Shown here: piece after piece, positions 6,303-12,302 of the stretch | How positions within the stretch are numbered: position 1 is the stretch's first letter | How the letters are laid out: each line of letters begins with the position of its first letter | Assembly (NCBI GenBank): GCA_934646965.1 | Contig: CAKUEZ010000051.1 | Location: 1-14,440 of the forward strand | DNA from: an uncultured Collinsella sp. | GTDB taxonomy: Bacteria > Actinomycetota > Coriobacteriia > Coriobacteriales > Coriobacteriaceae | DNA: 14,440 bases | Direction of reading: 5' to 3' | Made by a program: the position numbers and the translations under genes | The notes under the pieces: generated by a model | The model's input: the letters and a program-made list of their open reading frames with translations, nothing else | Told to the model about the DNA's origin: nothing | Database searches by the model: none

Positions 6303-6334
6303 GCCACCAAGATGCGCCACCAAATCGCCACCAA
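6303..6334. repeat. Three GCCACCAA direct repeats beside tRNA-Val
   Basis: GCCACCAA occurs at 6303, 6316 and 6327, and a close relative (CCCACCAAAT) spans the tRNA-Val 3' end at 6251. Short tandem copies of this kind next to a tRNA 3' end resemble integrase arm sites or an old attachment scar. No integrase is present in the window. Confidence 0.45.
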
Positions 6335-6413
6335 AAGGCATCTCGATTCATGTAGGAACGGTTCTGAGCGTCTGTTTGGCCTTGTCATCTCGATTGAGTG
6401 GGGGTTGACCATT

Positions 6414-7043
6414 TTGAAGATAACGGTGCATCTCGTTGACGTTTCCACGATTGATCCCGGCGAGACCGTTGATATGGCATCAATCGCGGGCCGCTATGCC
6501 TTACGTGCCTCCAATGGGAATCTCCCAATTACGTCTCGGAGGGAAGCTGCCGGCGTGGGTTTGCTTCTTCGAGATGCCTTGGGCGTCTTCGATGACACCC
6601 AACTTGCGTGTTCCGCTTTTGGCAAGATCGAGCTTGCGGATGGGGAGGCCCCCTCTATTTCCATTTCACATGGTGGAGGCGTGGCCATCCTCGCTGTTTC
6701 CGATGTTGCTCGATCGGTCGGAGGGCCTATTGGTGCGGACATCGAATCAGTTGATGAGATTGCGTCCGTTGCGGTTGAGCGTATGGCGAGTCCAAGGGAA
6801 TGGGCATGGATTGACGCTGCAGCCGATTCACGGGAGCATGCCTTTCGGCTATGTCAGGTTTGGACGCGTATCGAAGCCATCCTGAAGGCGGAAGGCACCG
6901 GCTTTTCAATCGACCCTCGCAACGACGGGTTGCCGAGCGGGTGGGCTGCTTCCTCGGTTGTATTCGGTCGCTGCGTCATCTCTTGTGCGGCGCGCTCTAT
7001 GCCTCGTATCGTCGTCAAGGAGCATGCCTTTCGGGTAGCATAG
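6414..7043 (+). CDS. Sfp-type 4'-phosphopantetheinyl transferase
   Basis: Expected to move 4'-phosphopantetheine from CoA to the serine of a carrier protein, turning apo into holo form. The start is inferred as TTG 6414 (209 aa): GGGGG at 6400-6404 gives a well-spaced ribosome site, and MKITVHLVDV resembles the opening strand of Sfp. The frame continues upstream but runs through the tRNA-Val terminator. Family motifs are ISISHGGG (His86), IGADIE with Mg ligands Asp109 and Glu111, a PREW segment in place of the usual F-S-x-x-E, and WTRIEAILKAEGTG with Trp150, Glu154 and Lys158. Their spacing matches Sfp closely. The small acyl carrier gene at 9863 is the obvious partner, though a housekeeping role is possible. 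A TetR gene follows after 28 nt, so the two are probably one operon. No clear promoter was found. Confidence 0.85.
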   Translation: MKITVHLVDVSTIDPGETVDMASIAGRYALRASNGNLPITSRREAAGVGLLLRDALGVFDDTQLACSAFGKIELADGEAPSISISHGGGVAILAVSDVARSVGGPIGADIESVDEIASVAVERMASPREWAWIDAAADSREHAFRLCQVWTRIEAILKAEGTGFSIDPRNDGLPSGWAASSVVFGRCVISCAARSMPRIVVKEHAFRVA

Positions 7044-7071
7044 GAGCCATTCACCAATGGGGGAGGCCACT

Positions 7072-7689
7072 ATGTCACTGAACGCAAAAAACGATATTGC
7101 TTCGCGAATCGAGGATGCCGTCTTTGAACTTATGGCGACAACTCCGGTGCAGTCGATTAAGGTGACCGATGTGCTTCGCCTTGCCCATACATCCAAATCG
7201 ACGTTCTATCGCTGTTATCGCTCTGTTGATGATGTGGTTAAACGTTTCGAAGATGAGCTGCTTCAGAATATGCAGGACATCAATGATGTTGCGTTGGAGG
7301 CTCGCTTTGGTGATGCACAGCTGGACCCTACGCCCACGATGATCAGACGTATGGAGATCCTCAAGGCTAATCGCTCGAAAGTTTTGGCGCTTAATAGCGA
7401 TAACGGTGATCCCGTGTTTGCTCACAAAGCAACGATCTTTATGCACGACTATTTTCGCAATCGACTTCGCTCGACATTTTCCGATGAAACGGACTTCGAC
7501 CTGTATCTAGCCTTTGCGCTCGCGGGTCACCATAACCTCATTCAGTATTGGCTCGAGGCTCGGCCCGATCTTGAGGCGCGTACCGTCGCCGCCGCACTCA
7601 ATCGCATGTTCTACGCGCCGCTCTTTGTGGACGATGCGTCGCATCATTGGCATCCACGTATTCCCGATTTCGAAAGGCCGGTCGCGTGA
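7072..7689 (+). CDS. TetR-family transcriptional regulator
   Basis: 205-aa regulator with a TetR-type helix-turn-helix at residues about 29-50 (VTDVLRLAHTSKSTFYRCYR), followed by a helical ligand-binding domain without recognisable specificity. ATG 7072 is preferred to ATG 7057: the ribosome site GGGGAGG (about 7060-7065) is 6 nt upstream of 7072 and overlaps the earlier start. It lies between the PPTase gene and the thiolase operon, on the same strand, and ends before a strong terminator. An 18-bp palindrome some 200 bp downstream, ahead of the thiolase gene, is a plausible operator. Most TetR proteins repress and release DNA on binding a small molecule, here perhaps an acyl thioester or aromatic/fatty acid. 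That ligand is a guess. Confidence 0.9.
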   Translation: MSLNAKNDIASRIEDAVFELMATTPVQSIKVTDVLRLAHTSKSTFYRCYRSVDDVVKRFEDELLQNMQDINDVALEARFGDAQLDPTPTMIRRMEILKANRSKVLALNSDNGDPVFAHKATIFMHDYFRNRLRSTFSDETDFDLYLAFALAGHHNLIQYWLEARPDLEARTVAAALNRMFYAPLFVDDASHHWHPRIPDFERPVA

Positions 7690-7795
7690 GCGGTCGATAT
7701 TTGGGGATAAACGGTTGTAGTCAGGGTGATCTCTAGATATTCCAGCTCATAAGTTCAATAACTACAAGCCTGTTTACGTGCTATTTGGAACGCCT
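7690..7795. other. AT-richer 3' region of tetR, no gene seen
   Basis: Nothing codes here. A spaced inverted repeat TTGTAGT (7715-7721) / ACTACAA (7761-7767) may form a 3' UTR structure or be chance. The stretch ends in the terminator at 7796. Confidence 0.4.
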
Positions 7796-7838
7796 AGCCC
7801 CTATGTGTCCCATATGATGAGACACATAGGGGCTTTTT
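7796..7838 (+). terminator. Very strong terminator after tetR
   Basis: A perfect 14-bp stem AGCCCCTATGTGTC/GACACATAGGGGCT with an 11-nt loop runs into TTTTT (7834-7838). It insulates the PPTase-tetR unit from the downstream operon, which therefore needs its own promoter. Confidence 0.95.
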
Positions 7839-7865
7839 GTCTCACGCGTTTCGTTCAGCCCCTCA

Positions 7866-7871
7866 TAAACT
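7866..7871 (+). promoter_or_regulatory. Tentative -10 box of the thiolase operon
   Basis: TAAACT lies 16 nt upstream of the palindromic operator candidate. No acceptable -35 is visible at 16-18 nt, so this is a weak call, made because a promoter is needed between 7838 and 8011. Confidence 0.3.
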
Positions 7872-7887
7872 AAAGCTACGTTCAAGA

Positions 7888-7905
7888 GAACCACTGCAGT
7901 AGTTC
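7888..7905. promoter_or_regulatory. Candidate operator, 18-bp palindrome
   Basis: GAACCACTGCAGTAGTTC is an inverted repeat with a single mismatched pair (C7892/A7901). Size and symmetry suit a TetR dimer. It sits just after the tetR terminator and ahead of the thiolase gene, where a bound repressor would block initiation or early elongation. Confidence 0.55.
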
Positions 7906-7926
7906 AACGTGTGGCGGCACAGAAAA

Positions 7927-7958
7927 GCCGCGAGCGCTCTCTCACCTTCGCTCGCGGC
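7927..7958. other. Leader hairpin upstream of the thiolase gene
   Basis: A perfect 10-bp GC-rich stem GCCGCGAGCG/CGCTCGCGGC with a 12-nt loop. On the + strand it lacks a T tract, so it is not a simple terminator there. On the minus strand it is followed by TTTT, so it could stop antisense transcripts. It may also be a leader structure that controls or stabilises the operon mRNA. Confidence 0.6.
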
Positions 7959-7995
7959 CGGACTGCGCCATCACTCCGTACACCTTCACATGATT

Positions 7996-8005
7996 AGGAT
8001 GTGAT
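7996..8005 (+). promoter_or_regulatory. Extended ribosome binding site of the thiolase gene
   Basis: AGGATGTGAT matches the full anti-Shine-Dalgarno complement AGGAGGTGAT at nine of ten positions and ends 5 nt before GTG 8011. This decides that start over ATG 8032. Confidence 0.65.
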
Positions 8006-8010
8006 ATTCA

Positions 8011-9297
8011 GTGGTTACGCTCGGAAAGAACATGCGCAGCGTCTCGATTGTAGGCGTAGGCTGCACCCCGTTCAAGGATTTTGAGGAGCATCCCGAGACC
8101 CAGGGTATTGGCGAGGGCGAGGCGTTTGGCTACGCGGCCCTCGAGGCAATTGCCGATGCCGGTCTTGAGCCCCGTGACGTGGACTATTTCTTCCACGGCA
8201 GCGCCAATCCCTATCTTGTTGGCGACTGCATTACCCCCAACATGCAGGTGGCCGACTGGTTCGGCGTTCGCGCGAAGGGCTCCGTCCACCATTCTGAGGC
8301 TTGCTGCACGGGCTATGTCGCCCTTGAGCAGGCCGTGATGGCGGTTGCCTCCGGTGCCTACGACGTTGTCCTTACGGGTGCCTGCGACTTGGCTTCGACC
8401 CTTCCCGTTGAGCACATGCCCTCCCACATTCGCCAGGACTTTACGCTCGACGTCATGATTCCCTCGCTCGATAAGATCTATGACCGCGCGTATGGTCGCC
8501 CACTCGATGGTGCCTTTGGCGTGTCGTTCGACAACTGGATCAACGAGTATTCGATGCAGTATGACCTGACTGCCGATCAGATTGACGATGCCCTGAACGG
8601 TCTCACCAAGAGCCTTCGTCGCGGTGCCGTGCTCAATCCTCTCGCTTGGTATGAGACCACGGTCGAGGAGGACGCAAAGGCTGCGGGCTTCGATTCTGCC
8701 GACGAATACCTCAAGAGCATGTACAACCCGCGCGTTACGCAGTACCTGCGCGTTACCGGCTTTGAGAAGAAGTGCGACGGCGCAGCCGCCGTTGTCGTGA
8801 TGCCGACCGAGAAGGCTAAGGCCATGGGTGTCCCGTACGCTCCGGTCGAGGTGTTGGGCACGGGCGCGTCTGCGGTCGAGGCGGGCCTGCTCCACAACGA
8901 GCACTGGGCTACCAAGGTGGCTGCCAAGCAGGTCTATGACCTTACCGGTGTGAGCCCGGATGAAATCGATCTGTTTATGTGCAACGACTTCTTCCTGGCG
9001 TCCGAGATCGTCTCGGCCGAGGAGTGCGGCTATATCCCGCGCGGCGAGGCCTGGAAGTATGCCATTGAGGGCCGTACCGCATTTGATGGGGACAAGCCTA
9101 TCAACCCGCACGGTGGCCGTTGCAACTTCGGTCACGCGCACGGCGCATCTGGCCTTGCCGATATCGTCGAGGCCGTTAAGCAGATGCGTGGCGTCGCCGG
9201 TGCAACCCAGATGAAGAACGTCCCCGAGACGACCTTCCTGCGTGGCTTTGGCGGCTCCCAGAACGTTCGCTGCCAGATTCTTCGTACCGTCGCGTAG
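8011..9297 (+). CDS. SCP-x/archaeal-type thiolase-like enzyme
   Basis: 428-aa thiolase-fold protein, likely to form or break a C-C bond on an acyl thioester. The GTG start is supported by the strong ribosome site at 7996; ATG 8032 (MRSVSIVGVG) is the alternative. The nucleophile region SEACCTGYVALEQAV gives Cys98 (or Cys99). The histidine region NPHGG (His367) and GHAHGASG (His375, His377) is present. Two departures stand out. The HDCF motif of SCP-x thiolases reads NDFF (about 325-328), and the C-terminal cysteine of the classical CxGGG motif is absent (RGFGGSQ). Members of this branch work with a separate DUF35 protein, which is encoded 38 nt downstream. Family precedents include the archaeal thiolase/HMG-CoA synthase complex, Ltp2-ChsH2 steroid aldolase and the PhlC-PhlB acyltransferase. 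The reaction here is therefore open: thiolysis, condensation, retro-aldol cleavage or C-acylation. Confidence 0.88.
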   Translation: MVTLGKNMRSVSIVGVGCTPFKDFEEHPETQGIGEGEAFGYAALEAIADAGLEPRDVDYFFHGSANPYLVGDCITPNMQVADWFGVRAKGSVHHSEACCTGYVALEQAVMAVASGAYDVVLTGACDLASTLPVEHMPSHIRQDFTLDVMIPSLDKIYDRAYGRPLDGAFGVSFDNWINEYSMQYDLTADQIDDALNGLTKSLRRGAVLNPLAWYETTVEEDAKAAGFDSADEYLKSMYNPRVTQYLRVTGFEKKCDGAAAVVVMPTEKAKAMGVPYAPVEVLGTGASAVEAGLLHNEHWATKVAAKQVYDLTGVSPDEIDLFMCNDFFLASEIVSAEECGYIPRGEAWKYAIEGRTAFDGDKPINPHGGRCNFGHAHGASGLADIVEAVKQMRGVAGATQMKNVPETTFLRGFGGSQNVRCQILRTVA

Positions 9298-9335
9298 TCG
9301 ACCGCGGTTTTCGATTTCCCATAAGGAGTATTCTC

Positions 9336-9758
9336 ATGCAACTCAAAGATATGGAACCCGTGGTCAAGAAGTTCTACACGGGTCTTGAAGAGGGCATCTA
9401 TTGGGCGCGTCAGTGCCCTGAGTGCGGAGCCGTCGAGTTTCCGCCCCACCTTGCCTGCAATGCCTGCGGCTATCACAAGACCGATTGGGTCCAGGTTTCC
9501 GGCCACGGCCATCTGATCGATTTCACCCTACCCGGGCCGCAGAACGACAAGCCCTACCTCAAGGAGTATGGCAAGTACGCCTACGGCGCCGTCGATATCG
9601 ACGAGGGCTCTCAGTACACCTACGTCATCTACGGCATTACCAAGAAGAAGGCCCCCGAGATCCGCGCCAAGCTCATGGCCGGTGAGACCGTTGGCGTCCA
9701 TGCCAAGGTCATCGACCGTCCGGGCTATAAGGAGCTCGCGTTCGAGCTTGACGACTAG
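9336..9758 (+). CDS. DUF35 zinc-ribbon/OB-fold thiolase partner
   Basis: 140-aa protein with a rubredoxin-like zinc ribbon, CPECG (from residue 28) and CNACG (from residue 45) with the family's FPP between them, followed by an OB fold (about 60-138). Start ATG 9336 has AAGGAG 7 nt upstream. DUF35 proteins form complexes with SCP-x/archaeal-type thiolases, stabilising them and, in the archaeal complex, shaping a shared pantetheine or acyl-CoA pocket. Here the neighbour is exactly such a thiolase, so a hetero-oligomer is expected in the cytosol. No HMG-CoA synthase or KAS III subunit is present, unlike in the archaeal mevalonate complex or the Phl system. Confidence 0.92.
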   Translation: MQLKDMEPVVKKFYTGLEEGIYWARQCPECGAVEFPPHLACNACGYHKTDWVQVSGHGHLIDFTLPGPQNDKPYLKEYGKYAYGAVDIDEGSQYTYVIYGITKKKAPEIRAKLMAGETVGVHAKVIDRPGYKELAFELDD

Positions 9759-9794
9759 GCTTCCATTTCCCTTAACAATTTGCTTCCTCTCTTA

Positions 9795-9843
9795 GGTCGC
9801 GGCGGGACCCATGTCTCCTGCCCGCCGTGGCCGCCCTCTTTTT
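9795..9843 (+). terminator. Intercistronic hairpin, partial terminator or attenuator, before the ACP gene
   Basis: A 12-bp stem GGTCGCGGCGGG/CCCGCCGTGGCC with two wobble pairs and a 14-nt loop is followed six bases later by TTTTT. The delayed T tract suggests incomplete termination or an mRNA processing/stability role within the operon. Confidence 0.6.
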
Positions 9844-9862
9844 AACTTAGAAAGGTACCGTC

Positions 9863-10096
9863 ATGAACGAAGAACTCACTCAGCAGATCTGCGATTTTGC
9901 CAAGTCCGCTTACAACTACGACGGAGAAGTAACGCCCGAGACGACGTTTGAGACCCTGGGTAAGGGCTCGATGAAAATGATCGCCCTGACGTCCATGATC
10001 GAGAACGAGCTCGATGCCGAGGTCCCCGTTCGCGAGGTCATGGTTATGAAGACCATCGGCGAGCTTATCGAGCGCACCGCCGAAGAGATGGAGTAG
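9863..10096 (+). CDS. Acyl carrier protein with altered serine motif
   Basis: 77-aa acidic helical protein with the ACP layout. Helix I is followed by a loop with FETLGKGSMKMIAL, helix II SMIENELDAEVP, and a last helix from about 63 (KTIGELIERTAEEM). Ser36 occupies the phosphopantetheine position, but the usual DSL triad reads GSM. The aspartate preceding the serine, which helps PPTase recognition in many ACPs, is missing. Start ATG 9863 has GAAAGG 7 nt upstream. It stops 5 nt before the acyltransferase gene, so translation is probably coupled. The carrier presumably holds the acyl group handled by the thiolase or acyltransferase. It is too short and too isolated from fatty-acid genes to be the housekeeping AcpP. 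Confidence 0.88.
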   Translation: MNEELTQQICDFAKSAYNYDGEVTPETTFETLGKGSMKMIALTSMIENELDAEVPVREVMVMKTIGELIERTAEEME

Positions 10097-10101
10097 CGGC
10101 C

Positions 10102-11109
10102 ATGGACCTGATGCAGACCCTGTGCCAGCAGGCTGCCGCCCATCCCGTGCGCGTCGCTTTTCCCGAAGGCGAAAACGAGACCATGATGCAGGCGGTCGCA
10201 AAGATTGCCGCAGAGCATCTCGCCGAGTGCGTGCTGGTGGGCGATGGCGGCAAGCTACGCGAGCTCGCCGAGGTACGCGGCATTTCTCTCGAGGGTATCG
10301 AGATCGTCGACGTGACTGACGAAGAGGCTAACGCTGCCTGTTGCGAACGCTATCTGGCGCATCCGGATTGCAAGTTTAAGCCCAAGGGAGCGGCGCGTCG
10401 CATGGCACGTCCGCTGGAACGCGCACTGATTTTGCAGGTGCTTGGCGATGTTGACGTTATGTTTGCCGGCATCGATAACGCTACGGGCGACATTATCCTG
10501 GCAGGCCAGACCATTGTCGGCCTTGCCGATGGCGTCGATACTGTGAGCTCCTGCGGCATTGCCGATATTCCCAACTGGGACGGCGGCGAAGACGGCCTGC
10601 TGGCTTTTGGCGACTCAGCCGTGTGCGTTAACCCGACGAGCGAAGAGCTGGCCTCGATCGCCATCTCTTCGTGCGAAACGGTGCGTTCCCTGACGGGCTG
10701 GGATATTCGATGCGCCCTGTTGTCACACTCGACGGACGGCTCGATGGATAACGAGCTGGTCGACAAGGTACGTCGCGCCCGCGAGATTGCCAACGACCGC
10801 CGTCCCGATCTTGCCATCGACGGTGAGTTCCAGTTTGATTCGGCCATCAACCCCAAGGTCGCGGCTAAAAAGGTTCACCGCGATTCTGCCGTTGCCGGCC
10901 ATGCCAACGTAGTCATCTGGCCGGATATCAATGTAGGCAACATCGGCGTCAAGATCGTTCAGAACCTGACAGGCGCCAACGCTTACGGCCCCATGCTTCA
11001 GGGCTTTAAGAAGATCGTCTGCGACTGCTCGCGCTCTGCGCCTGTTGACGAAATCGTCGGCAATGTGGTGATGAGCTGCGTGCGCGTCCAGGCGCTCAAG
11101 GAGGCGTAA
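10102..11109 (+). CDS. pta: Phosphate acyltransferase (Pta/Ptb family)
   Basis: 335-aa enzyme of the phosphate acetyl/butyryl transferase family, which exchanges an acyl thioester and phosphate for acyl phosphate and free thiol. Typical blocks are RVAFPEGENETMMQA near the N-terminus, TVSSCGIADIP mid-chain, DGEFQFDSAINPKVAAKK, SAVAGHANVVIWPDINVGN and GANAYGPMLQGFKK toward the C-terminus. The last two resemble acetyl-type Pta more than butyryl-type Ptb, yet the downstream kinase is of the butyrate kinase type. The length matches single-domain Pta. The ribosome site GGAG lies in the end of the ACP gene, and the gap to the ACP stop is 5 nt. Because of that position I suspect it may take acyl-ACP as well as acyl-CoA. 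The gene symbol reflects family resemblance only. Confidence 0.88.
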   Translation: MDLMQTLCQQAAAHPVRVAFPEGENETMMQAVAKIAAEHLAECVLVGDGGKLRELAEVRGISLEGIEIVDVTDEEANAACCERYLAHPDCKFKPKGAARRMARPLERALILQVLGDVDVMFAGIDNATGDIILAGQTIVGLADGVDTVSSCGIADIPNWDGGEDGLLAFGDSAVCVNPTSEELASIAISSCETVRSLTGWDIRCALLSHSTDGSMDNELVDKVRRAREIANDRRPDLAIDGEFQFDSAINPKVAAKKVHRDSAVAGHANVVIWPDINVGNIGVKIVQNLTGANAYGPMLQGFKKIVCDCSRSAPVDEIVGNVVMSCVRVQALKEA

Positions 11110-11112
11110 GAC

Positions 11113-12228
11113 ATGGCTGGACAGAATAAGCCTTGGCGTGTTTTGGTCATTAACCCGGGCTCCACGTCGACCAAGGTTGGCGTCTTCGAAGGCGATGCGT
11201 GCAAGCTCAGCAAGAATGTTGCGCATGATGCGAAGGACCTTGCCCAGTTTGATGGGGTTTCGGCTCAGATGCCGTATCGCTGCGATTTGATTCTTGAGGC
11301 ACTGGGGGAGGCGGGGCTGAAGCTTGAGGACTTCGATGCGTTTGTCGGCCGCGGCGGCGGCTTGCTTTCGCTGCCCGGTGGTACGTATGCCATCAATGAG
11401 GTCATGCTCGAGCATGCTCGCGTTGGCGCAAATGGTATTCAACACCCGGCGCAGCTGGGACCCCAGATTGCCCACGAATTTGCCGTGAAATGTGGCAAGC
11501 CCGCCTTTGTGGTGAATCCTCCCGATACTGACGAGCTGTGCGATCTCGCACGCATGACGGGCATTAAGGGCGTGTATCGAAACGTGCACCTGCACGCCCT
11601 TAATCTCAAAGAGACCGCTATTCGCCATGCGGCTAAGCTCGGCCGTGCATACGACGAGTGCAACTTTATTGTCTGTCATATCGGCGGCGGCATTTCAATC
11701 TCTGCCCACCTTAAGGGCAAGATGGTCGACGGCAACGACATCGTTGGCGGCGAAGGCCCCATGGCGCCCACACGCTGTGGCTCGGTCCCTGCGATTGAGG
11801 TTGTGAAGTACGCAGCAGAACATGGACTTGACGTGACCCGTGCCCACTGCATGAAGACCGGCGGTTTTGTCGATCTGCTGGGCACGTCCGATGGTGTCGA
11901 AGTGTGCGAGCGCGCTGCCGCAGGCGATGCCGCCGCAGCCCGCGCTTGGGATGCGATGGTCTACCAGATCTGCAAATGGATCGGCGAGATGGCGTGCGTT
12001 CTTAAGGGCGATGTTGATGGCATCTTGCTTGGAGGCGGCATGGTCCACAGCAAAGAGCTCGTTGCCGCCATCGAGGACGCCTGTTCTTGGATTGCCCCTG
12101 TATCTGCCTATCCCGGCGAGTTTGAGCTCGAGGCGATGGCTGCTGGCGCCTGTCGCGTACTCGATGGCGCCGAGGAGGCGCTTACGTACAGCGGAGAACC
12201 CGTGTTCACTGGGTTTAACGAACGATAG
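11113..12228 (+). CDS. buk: Butyrate kinase family acyl kinase
   Basis: 371-aa ASKHA-fold kinase expected to convert acyl phosphate plus ADP to a free acid plus ATP. Seen are the phosphate-1 motif VINPGSTSTKVGVFE (residues about 12-26) and GRGGGLLSLPGGTY. The central VCHIGGGISISAHLKGKM and GGEGPMAPTRCGSVP are diagnostic of butyrate kinases rather than acetate kinases, followed by GILLGGGMVHSKEL. Length is close to family size. The start ATG 11113 has AAGGAGG 8 nt upstream inside the end of the acyltransferase gene, with a 3-nt gap. With that enzyme it forms a classical ATP-yielding pair. The actual acid could be acetate, propionate, butyrate, a branched or an aryl acid. Confidence 0.93.
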   Translation: MAGQNKPWRVLVINPGSTSTKVGVFEGDACKLSKNVAHDAKDLAQFDGVSAQMPYRCDLILEALGEAGLKLEDFDAFVGRGGGLLSLPGGTYAINEVMLEHARVGANGIQHPAQLGPQIAHEFAVKCGKPAFVVNPPDTDELCDLARMTGIKGVYRNVHLHALNLKETAIRHAAKLGRAYDECNFIVCHIGGGISISAHLKGKMVDGNDIVGGEGPMAPTRCGSVPAIEVVKYAAEHGLDVTRAHCMKTGGFVDLLGTSDGVEVCERAAAGDAAAARAWDAMVYQICKWIGEMACVLKGDVDGILLGGGMVHSKELVAAIEDACSWIAPVSAYPGEFELEAMAAGACRVLDGAEEALTYSGEPVFTGFNER

Positions 12229-12239
12229 CACCGTGCTTA

Positions 12240-12285
12240 GGGCGATCGGCGGTGATGCTTCGGTCGCCCTGTTTCACTTCTTTTT
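12240..12285 (+). terminator. Intercistronic hairpin before the MFS gene
   Basis: The stem GGGCGATCG/CGGTCGCCC (12240-12248, 12261-12269, one wobble) has a 12-nt loop, and TTTTT follows 11 nt later at 12281-12285. As before the ACP gene, the T tract is displaced, so partial termination or processing is more likely than a full stop. Confidence 0.5.
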
Positions 12286-12302
12286 AACGTAAGGATTGAA
12301 TC

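Noticed and set aside
6258..6413. Upstream extension of the PPTase frame to ATG 6258
   Set aside because: That ATG lies 2 nt after the tRNA-Val CCA, and the extension is translated through the tRNA terminator. It lacks a ribosome site and family similarity.
8008..9141. Minus-strand open frame opposite the thiolase gene (377 codons)
   Set aside because: High-GC antisense shadow; the + strand encodes a clear thiolase fold with catalytic motifs.
10723..11679. Minus-strand open frame across the pta-buk junction (318 codons)
   Set aside because: It spans two well-supported overlapping-style genes on the other strand and shows no family features.
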